From assembly GCA_964343975.1 (NCBI GenBank), contig CAYFLU010000182.1, forward strand, positions 1 to 6,651: DNA of 6,651 nt. The letters are read 5' to 3'. The translations under genes and the position numbers were made by a program. Each line of letters begins with the position of its first letter. Position 1 is the first letter of the stretch. This stretch comes from SCUN01 sp964343975. GTDB taxonomy: Bacteria > Acidobacteriota > Vicinamibacteria > Vicinamibacterales > SCN-69-37. Below the pieces are notes generated by a model, which saw only the letters and a program-made list of their open reading frames with translations, had not been told where the DNA came from and did no database searches. Below are positions 1 through 5,024 of the stretch, in pieces.

Positions 1-248
1 CGGGCATCCTCACCTACCACGTGGTGCCGGGCAACCTCGACGCGGCGGCGGTCGTGAAGGCGATCAACGACGGGCACGGCAAGGCGGTCGTGAAGACGGT
101 GCAGGGCGGCTCGCTCACCGCGACGCTCGAAGGCAAGGATGTCATCCTGACCGACGAGAAGGGCGCGAAGGCGAAGGTCGTGGCCACCGATCTCAAGGCG
201 GGCAACGGTGTGGTGCACGTCATTGATCATGTGGTGATGCATAAGTAA
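1..248 (+). CDS. Fasciclin (FAS1) domain protein, 3' end only
   Basis: The gene enters from the left edge; its reading frame begins at base 3 and ends with TAA at 246-248, leaving 81 visible residues. They match the C-terminal part of a FAS1 domain. The conserved YH box appears as LTYHVVPG at the start, followed by alternating short strands, and the chain ends with GNGVVHVIDHVVMHK, the usual closing strand of the fold. FAS1 domains are extracellular or periplasmic adhesion and protein-interaction modules, commonly of about 130-140 residues, so roughly the last 60% of a domain is present. Any signal peptide or additional domain lies outside the window. No enzymatic role is implied. Transcription probably ends at the hairpin about 120 bases downstream. 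The family call is confident; the biological role is unknown. Confidence 0.9.
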   Translation, partial: GILTYHVVPGNLDAAAVVKAINDGHGKAVVKTVQGGSLTATLEGKDVILTDEKGAKAKVVATDLKAGNGVVHVIDHVVMHK

Positions 249-261
249 CGACCTCCGGAAA

Positions 262-357
262 GTGCGAGGGTGCGAGAGTGCCGCGGTGCCGGTGTGCACC
301 GTGCGAAAGGGAACGTGCGATCGTGCGAACGTAAAGTGCGAACGTGCGATCGTGCTA
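262..357. repeat. Degenerate 8-bp-period GTGC tandem repeat
   Basis: The gap after the fasciclin gene is a string of GTGC-starting units. GTGC occurs at 262, 270, 278, 286, 294, 301, 315, 323, 336, 344 and 352, and seven of these extend to GTGCGA. Spacing is mostly exactly 8 bases, with exceptions of 7, 14 and 13 that look like indels or decayed units. A 16-base word, GAACGTGCGATCGTGC, is present twice without mismatch (311-326 and 340-355). The centre, GGTGCCGGTGTGCACC (285-300), can form a short hairpin. The last unit reads GTGCTAGG, and its CTA is the TAG stop of the convergent minus-strand gene. There is no open frame or RNA gene here. The function is unknown; it may be a mobile or slippage-generated intergenic repeat. 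Confidence 0.85.
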
Positions 358-1413
358 GGTAACGCGGAGGGCCGCTGGCAAGAGCGGCCCTCCTTTTCTT
401 TTTTGCCAGAGGATGGCGAGGCCGAGCATCAGGAGCGTGAAGAGCGCGTAGGCTTCGAGCGCCTGGCGGATCGAGAACGTGTGGCGGATCAGTGCCGTCG
501 GGAAGCCGTAGACGATCTCGACGTGGATCCAGTACACGAACAGCGACGTCTGCCCGAAGACGAGCATCGGGCTCCAGTGTTGTGACGTCGGTCGGCGCAT
601 CCAGAGCCAGGCGAGCGCGAGCAGCATTTGCATCGCGCCGACGCGCAGCAGGAACCACGACACTGACGTGCGCCAGAACATCGAGTGGATCGACAGCGAC
701 GGCAGGTACGTGCCGGCGAAGCCGATGGCGACGATGGCGGCGCCGGTGAGGAAGAGGCGCAGGTGGAACTGGCGGTCGGCGGCGGGGTCGCGGTCAATCA
801 GGAGCAGGCGGCCGATCCAGGCGCCGACGAAGACGAAGCCGGCCCACGGGAACACCATGAAGTTGCCGGTGTTGCCGATCGTGCGGATGTAGCCTTCGAA
901 TTGGCCGAGCGCCGCAGGCCAGGCCCAGCCGCCGGTGAATTGGGCGACGAGGCCGAAGAACGCCGCCGGCGCGAGGAGCCAGAGCGTTTGCTCGCGCGGC
1001 GTGCGGCCTTTGCCGCTGCACCAGGCGGCGCCGGCCATCGACAGGCCCATGATGTTCAGGATGTCGACCTTCAGCATCGTCCACCACGGCGACGTGGGCG
1101 AGAGCATGTAGGACTGGAGGCGGAAGAGAAACGCGAACGCGAAGATCTGCCAGCCGCGGCGCTGCACGAGGGCGCTGGCGTCAGCGAGTGAATTGCCCTT
1201 GCGCAGATGCGACGACATCGCGAGGGTGACGGACACGCCGGCGAGCCAGAGGAACAGTGGCGCGGCCCAGCCGGCGATGAACGTCAGCCACTGGTATGGC
1301 CCGAGCCCGCGCACGGCGGGGTCGTCGACCGTCCACGCGTCGATCGTGTGGGCCTCGATCATCACGACCACGGCGAGGCCTCGCAGCCAGTCGATGTACG
1401 CGCGTCGGGACAT
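355..1413 (-). CDS. Multi-pass membrane acyltransferase-like protein (DUF1624/HGSNAT-type)
   Basis: This 352-residue integral membrane protein has about ten hydrophobic segments, for example near residues 7-25, 41-66, 88-104, 144-162, 184-206, 218-238, 250-272, 283-304 and 317-336. The N-terminus carries the D-W-L-R-G-L motif and a conserved His (H22) in the first membrane segment. The second segment has the pattern FIAGWAAPLFLWLAGVS, typical of DUF1624 and heparan-alpha-glucosaminide N-acetyltransferase-like proteins and related to acyltransferase-3 folds. A late YWIH (H297) is also typical. Relatives move acyl groups across the membrane to sugars or envelope components; the substrate here is unknown. 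The ATG is the only practical start because an in-frame TAG lies 12 bases upstream, which is also the stop of the OsmC gene, so the two are probably co-transcribed and translationally coupled. No strong Shine-Dalgarno is seen. The last 15 or so codons (KRKGGPLLPAALRVT) are the complement of the neighbour's terminator. Confidence 0.82.
   Translation of the reverse strand: MSRRAYIDWLRGLAVVVMIEAHTIDAWTVDDPAVRGLGPYQWLTFIAGWAAPLFLWLAGVSVTLAMSSHLRKGNSLADASALVQRRGWQIFAFAFLFRLQSYMLSPTSPWWTMLKVDILNIMGLSMAGAAWCSGKGRTPREQTLWLLAPAAFFGLVAQFTGGWAWPAALGQFEGYIRTIGNTGNFMVFPWAGFVFVGAWIGRLLLIDRDPAADRQFHLRLFLTGAAIVAIGFAGTYLPSLSIHSMFWRTSVSWFLLRVGAMQMLLALAWLWMRRPTSQHWSPMLVFGQTSLFVYWIHVEIVYGFPTALIRHTFSIRQALEAYALFTLLMLGLAILWQKRKGGPLLPAALRVT
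366..404 (+). terminator. Intrinsic terminator for the fasciclin gene
   Basis: A perfect 11-bp stem is formed by GGAGGGCCGCT (366-376) and AGCGGCCCTCC (383-393) around the 6-base loop GGCAAG. It is followed directly by TTTTCTTTTTT (394-404). This is a textbook rho-independent terminator in the plus direction. There is no T-run on the other side of the stem, so it should not stop minus-strand transcription efficiently. It lies entirely within the 3' coding end of the convergent membrane acyltransferase gene. Confidence 0.92.
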
Positions 1414-1425
1414 CCGCCCGGGATT

Positions 1426-1815
1426 CTACTGTGAGATCTCGACGGACGTCGTGAACGTCATCGCCGGGTCGAGCGTGTTGGAGACCGAGCAATAGGTCGA
1501 GTGCGAGAGTTCAATCGCGCGCTCCACCGCATCCTTCGGCACGTCGCCGGTGATGTGAAAGGTCAGATGCACCTTCACGTATTTCTTCGGATACGTCTCG
1601 GCGCGCTCGCCATTGAAGTGCACCGACAGCCCGCGCAGATCATGCCGGCCCTTTTTCAGGATATGGACGACGTCCATCGCCATGCAGCCCATGATCGCGT
1701 GCGCCAGCAGTTGCACGGGCGAATACGCGTCGGGGCTGCCGCTGGCCAGCCGCAACTGCGGACCGCCTTCGGCGTGGAAGTTCAGCTCGTCATCCCAAAC
1801 CAGTGTGAGGGCCAT
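1426..1815 (-). CDS. OsmC family protein
   Basis: This 129-residue cytoplasmic protein has the OsmC/Ohr-fold layout. An N-terminal strand region (LTLVWDDELNFHAEG) and SPVQLLAHAIMGCMAMDVV, with Cys44 in the central helix, lead to a beta segment with ERAETYPKKYVKVHLTFHI and then a second helix with HSTYCSVSNTL and Cys109. The two spaced cysteines are the redox pair of OsmC and Ohr peroxidases, which reduce organic hydroperoxides with thiol reductants. The short length fits general OsmC-like proteins; assignment to Ohr proper is not supported. The start is ATG at 1815-1813, with a modest purine-rich GGTAGAG about 7 bases upstream. It is the first large gene of a minus-strand pair with the membrane acyltransferase, whose start lies 12 bases after this stop. 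A possible promoter lies in the gap before it. The family call is firm, peroxidase activity is likely, and the substrate is unknown. Confidence 0.9.
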   Translation of the reverse strand: MALTLVWDDELNFHAEGGPQLRLASGSPDAYSPVQLLAHAIMGCMAMDVVHILKKGRHDLRGLSVHFNGERAETYPKKYVKVHLTFHITGDVPKDAVERAIELSHSTYCSVSNTLDPAMTFTTSVEISQ

Positions 1816-1824
1816 CGATCGACT

Positions 1825-1863
1825 CTACCATCCTCGAACAGCCGCTACGCAACAGCCGCCCAT
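1825..1863 (-). other. Possible 12-codon leader ORF upstream of the OsmC gene
   Basis: Between the M20 and OsmC genes the minus strand holds a short complete ORF, MGGCCVAAVRGW, ending in TAG nine bases before the OsmC start. It begins 5 bases after the TATATA proposed as a -10 element, so it could be read from a nearly leaderless transcript. Two adjacent cysteine codons in front of a thiol-redox gene recall leader peptides that sense cysteine supply. There is no independent coding evidence, and a 12-codon ORF can arise by chance. Confidence 0.2.
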
Positions 1864-1868
1864 CCTCT

Positions 1869-1896
1869 TATATAGGCGACACGCGGGTGCAATGAA
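1869..1896 (-). promoter_or_regulatory. Candidate promoter for the OsmC-acyltransferase unit
   Basis: Read on the minus strand, TTCATT (1896-1891) is followed after 16 bases by TATATA (1874-1869). The TATATAAG stretch is the only AT-rich island in an otherwise GC-rich 101-base gap. An overlapping TTGCAC (1892-1887) resembles a -35 element better but is only 12 bases from the -10. The gap separates OsmC from the upstream M20 gene, and no clear terminator was found there, so read-through from M20 is also possible. Confidence 0.35.
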
Positions 1897-1916
1897 TTCG
1901 AGAGACGCCGGCCGCC

Positions 1917-3209
1917 CTACCGGTGCAGGAAATCGAGCGCCGCCGTCACCATCGCCTTGACGCCGATCGGCAGCGCGGCTTCGTCCATGTCGTAGAACTC
2001 GGTGTGCCACATCGCGGTGATCTTCTTCGCCTCGTTCTTGATGCCGACGAAGAAGTAGAAGCCGGGAATCTCCTTCTGGTAGTACGCGAAGTCTTCGCTG
2101 ACCATCTGCAGCGTGGGCGGCGTGATGATCGCCGCTTTGCCAAACGCGCTCTCGAGCGCCGCGCGCGACGCGGCCGCCAGCGCCGGGTCGTTGTACGTGA
2201 CCGGCGCGTTCGTGCGGAAGTTCAACTCGTAGCTGCCGCCAAACGCCGTGGTGATGCCCTTCACGATGGCCTCGAGCTTCTGCTTCACCGTTTCCGGCCC
2301 CGTCGCCGAGAACGTGCGCACCGTGCCCTGCATCTCCACCTGATCAGCGACGACGTTGTAGCGGTTGCCGCCGTGAATTGAACCCACCGTGATCACGGTC
2401 GGCGACTGCGCGTCGATCTGCCGCGCGGGAATCGTCTGAATCGCGCTCACGATCTCGGCCGCCATCGGCACCGGATCAATGCCCGTGTGCGGCATGGCGC
2501 CGTGCGTCTTCTTGCCGATCACCTTGAGATCGAATCGGCTGGACGACGCCATCGTGGGGCCCGCCATCGTGCCGATCTGCCCCACCGGAATCTGCGGATC
2601 GAGATGCAGGCCGAGAATGACATCCGGCTTCGGATTGGCGAAGAGCCCCGCCTTCAACACGCGCACCGCACCCGTGTCACCTCCGTCGGGATCCCCTTCT
2701 TCCGCCGGCTGAAACAGAAACATCATCGTCCCCGGGATGTCCGCCCGCATGCGGCTCATGATCTCGGCCACGCCAAGCAGCATCGACGTGTGACCGTCGT
2801 GGCCGCACGAGTGATTCACGTTCGGCACGAGCGAGTGATACACCGGCGAAATCGCTTCCTGAATCGGGAGCGCGTCCATGTCGGCGCGCATCGCAACGAC
2901 CTTGCCCGGCTTGCCGCCCTTGAGGATGCCGACCACGCCCGTGCCGCCGACGCCCGTGCGGACCTCATCGAACTTCAACGCGCGCAGGCGATCGGCGACG
3001 AGGCCGGCGGTGCGCGTTTCCTTGAAGCCGAGCTCCGGATGCTGATGGATGTCGCGGCGCGTGGCCACGAGCTGCGGCGTGATCTCCGCGGCGATGGCGT
3101 CGATCTTCGTCTTCATCGCCGCCGGCACACCGGCGTTCTGGGCGGTGAGTGCGGGAGCGGCGAGCATCACGACGACGAGCGTTTTCAGCAGTTTGGTTCG
3201 GGAGGTCAT
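1917..3209 (-). CDS. Exported M20D-family amidohydrolase (aminoacylase/hippurate hydrolase-like)
   Basis: This 430-residue metallohydrolase starts with a signal peptide (basic MTSRTKLLK, hydrophobic LVVVMLAAPA, likely cleavage after LTA-Q). The M20D signatures occur in order: HPELGFKE (57-64), RADMDALP (108-115), NHSCGHDGH (132-140), FQPAEEG (166-172), LGLHLD (199-204), HGAMPHTGIDP (236-246) in the lid domain, VGSIHGGNRYNVVAD (275-289), MVSEDFAYY (369-377) and WHTEFYDMDEAALPIG (401-416). Likely metal ligands are Cys135, His137, Glu171, His202 and His402, with Glu170 as general base; all are present, so the enzyme should be active. Relatives cleave N-acyl amino acids (hippurate, IAA conjugates, N-acetyl-diaminopimelate). 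The exact substrate cannot be read from sequence. It is divergent from the dipeptidase, with start codons 23 bases apart. No Shine-Dalgarno lies at normal distance (AGAGGG is about 20 bases away), which suggests a leaderless or near-leaderless message. Confidence 0.92.
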   Translation of the reverse strand: MTSRTKLLKTLVVVMLAAPALTAQNAGVPAAMKTKIDAIAAEITPQLVATRRDIHQHPELGFKETRTAGLVADRLRALKFDEVRTGVGGTGVVGILKGGKPGKVVAMRADMDALPIQEAISPVYHSLVPNVNHSCGHDGHTSMLLGVAEIMSRMRADIPGTMMFLFQPAEEGDPDGGDTGAVRVLKAGLFANPKPDVILGLHLDPQIPVGQIGTMAGPTMASSSRFDLKVIGKKTHGAMPHTGIDPVPMAAEIVSAIQTIPARQIDAQSPTVITVGSIHGGNRYNVVADQVEMQGTVRTFSATGPETVKQKLEAIVKGITTAFGGSYELNFRTNAPVTYNDPALAAASRAALESAFGKAAIITPPTLQMVSEDFAYYQKEIPGFYFFVGIKNEAKKITAMWHTEFYDMDEAALPIGVKAMVTAALDFLHR

Positions 3210-3218
3210 AGTGGGTGC

Positions 3219-3226
3219 ATCATAAT
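3219..3226. promoter_or_regulatory. Candidate shared bidirectional -10 element
   Basis: The octamer ATCATAAT sits in the 23-base gap between the divergent starts. Plus-strand CATAAT (3221-3226) matches TATAAT at 5 of 6 positions and lies 6 bases before the dipeptidase ATG. Minus-strand TATGAT (3224-3219) also matches at 5 of 6 and lies 9 bases before the M20 ATG. Initiation about 7 bases beyond each would give transcripts beginning at or just before the start codons. Neither direction has a convincing -35 at 17 bases. The call rests on position and -10 similarity only. Confidence 0.4.
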
Positions 3227-3232
3227 CCCTCT

Positions 3233-4378
3233 ATGACCAAAGTCTTGCTGGCGGCGCTGACCGTCGCGTGTGCGGCTCCGATGCTGATGACGTTGCAGGC
3301 GCAGGGCGCCGATCCGCTCATGGCGCGCGCGCTGAAGCTGTTGAAAGACGCGCCGATCATCGACGGTCACAACGACTACCCGTGGGCCGTGCGCGAGAAG
3401 GCCAAGGGCGACATCGACGCGCTCGACCTGAAGAAGCCGCTGCCGCAGCTGATGACCGACTTCGCGCGCCTGCGCGCCGGCGGCGTCGGCGGACAGTTCT
3501 GGTCGGTGTACGTGCCCGGCGACGACAAGCGCGCCGTGGCCACCACGCTCGAGCAGATCGACATCGTGCATCGCATGCTCGCAAAGCATCCCGATACGCT
3601 CGAGCTCGCCCTCACCGCCGACGACATCGTCCGCATCCAGAAGACCGGCAAGATCGCGTCGCTGATCGGGATGGAAGGCGGCCACTCGATCGACAGCTCC
3701 GTGGCGGTGCTGCGCGACATGTACCGGCTCGGCGCGCGCTACATGACGCTCACACACAACGTGAACCTGCCCTGGGCGGATGCCGCCGCCGAAGCGCCGG
3801 CGGTGCACGGGCTCACGCCGCTCGGCGAGGACATCCTGCGCGAGATGAACCGCCTCGGCATGCTGATCGACCTCAGCCATGTGTCGCCGGAGGTGATGCA
3901 GGCGGCGCTCACGGTCTCGAAGGCGCCGGTGATCTTCTCGCACTCGAACGCGAAGGCCGTGAGCAACGTCGGCCGCAACGTGCCGGACGAGATCCTTGCG
4001 CAACTCCCGAAGAACGGCGGCGTCGTGATGGTCACGTTCGTGCCGAGCTTCTCGTCGCAGGCCGTCGCGGACTACAACAAGAAGGATGACGCCTTCAAGA
4101 AGGCGAACCCGGCGCCGCGGGCGACAGTGACCGACGTGGCGAATCACATCGACCACATCAAGAAGATCGCGGGCATCGATCACATCGGCCTCGGCGGCGA
4201 CTTCGACGGCATCGAAGACGTGGTGCAGGGTCTCGAAGACACGTCGAAGTATCCACACCTGATCGTGGAGCTGCTGAAGCGCGGCTACACGGACGCCGAG
4301 ATCAAGAAGATCACGAACGAGAACATCATCCGCGCGCTGCGCGGCGCTGAAGCGACGGCAAAGAGTCTCCGGAAATGA
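3233..4378 (+). CDS. Exported membrane dipeptidase, peptidase family M19
   Basis: This 381-residue zinc dipeptidase has an N-terminal signal peptide (MTKVLLAALTVACAAPMLMTLQAQG). The M19 binuclear zinc site is complete: HxD in IIDGHNDYPW (His46, Asp48), bridging Glu148 in LIGMEGGHSI, His216 in LIDLSHVSPE and His237 in VIFSHSNAKAV. The late motif HIGLGGDFDG (Asp323) is the substrate-side acid of the family. Relatives hydrolyse dipeptides, often tolerating a D-residue at the C-terminal position; the mammalian enzyme also opens carbapenems. The ATG at 3233 is chosen because it begins an ideal signal peptide and lies 6 bases after a -10-like CATAAT, though it has no Shine-Dalgarno. An in-frame GTG at 3215, giving 387 residues, has GGGAGG 9 bases upstream and is a real alternative. 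The stop overlaps the next gene by ATGA, which implies coupled translation. Confidence 0.93.
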   Translation: MTKVLLAALTVACAAPMLMTLQAQGADPLMARALKLLKDAPIIDGHNDYPWAVREKAKGDIDALDLKKPLPQLMTDFARLRAGGVGGQFWSVYVPGDDKRAVATTLEQIDIVHRMLAKHPDTLELALTADDIVRIQKTGKIASLIGMEGGHSIDSSVAVLRDMYRLGARYMTLTHNVNLPWADAAAEAPAVHGLTPLGEDILREMNRLGMLIDLSHVSPEVMQAALTVSKAPVIFSHSNAKAVSNVGRNVPDEILAQLPKNGGVVMVTFVPSFSSQAVADYNKKDDAFKKANPAPRATVTDVANHIDHIKKIAGIDHIGLGGDFDGIEDVVQGLEDTSKYPHLIVELLKRGYTDAEIKKITNENIIRALRGAEATAKSLRK

Positions 4379-4986
4379 CCATGGCCGCCGCGGTCCTCAT
4401 CGTCGCGCTCGGCGACTCGACGACGGCGGGGACGCCGCTGTTCAAGTCGCCGATTGAAGCGCCGCCGAACGGCAGCGGCGACGTGCGTGCGTCGTGGCCC
4501 GACCACCTCGAGCGCACCCATCCAGGCTGGGCGGTGCTCAACCGTGGAGTAAACGGCGAACGCACGGACCAGATCGCGGCGCGGTTCGATCGCGACGTGC
4601 TGGCAGCGCATCCGCAGGTGGTCGTGATCATCGCGGGCGTGAACGACGTCTACCAGGGCCACAGCGTCGAGTCGGTGACGAAGACCCTGCGCGCGATGTA
4701 CGACCGCGCGAAAGCCGCGCACATCCCGGTGGTGGCTGGGTCGATCGTGCCGTACAACACTGCGACGGCTGAGCAGAACGCGAAGATGCACGCCATCAAC
4801 GACTGGATCCGCGCGGAAGCCACGCGCGACGCGAACATCACGTTCGTCGACACGCGCAAGGCCGCGGCCCGCGCCGACAACATCGACATACTGGCGGCGT
4901 CACCGGACGGCCTGCATCCGGATGCCGGCGGCTATCACCGCATGGGCGACGCGCTCGCGCCGGCCATCGCGGCCAAGATCAAATAG
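4375..4986 (+). CDS. SGNH/GDSL-family hydrolase (esterase/lipase-like)
   Basis: This 203-residue protein has the four SGNH blocks: GDST with nucleophile Ser15, the block II glycine in NRGVNG (Gly58), GVND with Asn90, and DGLHP with catalytic Asp178 and His181. The family hydrolyses carboxyl esters, thioesters or acetyl groups on sugars; the substrate is not predictable here. The ATG overlaps the dipeptidase stop (ATGA), and a second in-frame ATG lies two codons on. Both starts lead directly into the first core strand (AAAVLIVALGDS), so no export signal precedes the catalytic core, unlike its flanking genes. It appears to work in the cytoplasm unless the true N-terminus is elsewhere. The operon position suggests it acts on something released by, or co-metabolised with, the dipeptidase products, which is inference only. 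It is followed by a short gap with an octamer repeat. Confidence 0.88.
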   Translation: MTMAAAVLIVALGDSTTAGTPLFKSPIEAPPNGSGDVRASWPDHLERTHPGWAVLNRGVNGERTDQIAARFDRDVLAAHPQVVVIIAGVNDVYQGHSVESVTKTLRAMYDRAKAAHIPVVAGSIVPYNTATAEQNAKMHAINDWIRAEATRDANITFVDTRKAAARADNIDILAASPDGLHPDAGGYHRMGDALAPAIAAKIK

Positions 4987-4990
4987 CTCA

Positions 4991-5014
4991 CACGGAGACA
5001 CGAAGGCACGGAGA
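4991..5014. repeat. Three tandem CACGGAGA-like octamers
   Basis: CACGGAGA (4991-4998), CACGAAGG (4999-5006) and CACGGAGA (5007-5014) stand head to tail, filling most of the 38-base gap between the SGNH and serine hydrolase genes. The outer copies are identical and the middle one differs at two positions. The period equals that of the GTGC repeat after the fasciclin gene, but the unit is unrelated. The end of the third copy forms the start of the downstream ribosome binding site. The function is unknown. Confidence 0.75.
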
Positions 5015-5018
5015 AGGG
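5010..5018 (+). promoter_or_regulatory. Repeat-derived ribosome binding site of the serine hydrolase gene
   Basis: GGAGAAGGG lies 6 bases before the ATG at 5025, a normal Shine-Dalgarno position. Its first five bases belong to the third CACGGAGA unit, so the repeat supplies part of the translation signal. This supports the chosen start. Confidence 0.65.
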
Positions 5019-5024
5019 CCACTT

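Noticed and set aside
262..357. CRISPR-like array
   Set aside because: Units are 8 bases with no unique spacers and no cas genes nearby; it is a simple degenerate tandem repeat.
685..1191. 168-codon plus-strand frame opposite the membrane acyltransferase
   Set aside because: It is rich in E, A, R and G without a fold signature, while the opposite strand encodes a coherent multi-pass membrane protein.
1900..1920. Possible terminator after the M20D gene
   Set aside because: Only a short GCCGGC-type palindrome is present on the minus strand, with no extended stem and no T-run.
2487..3236. 249-codon open frame on the plus strand opposite the M20D gene
   Set aside because: It is Arg/His-rich, low-complexity antisense translation of a convincing metallohydrolase, with no motifs and no start signal.
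3206..4258. 350-codon open frame on the minus strand opposite the M19 dipeptidase
   Set aside because: It is a shadow of the dipeptidase: its composition is Arg/His/Val-rich, it has no recognisable motif, and it is fully overlapped by a gene with a complete zinc site.
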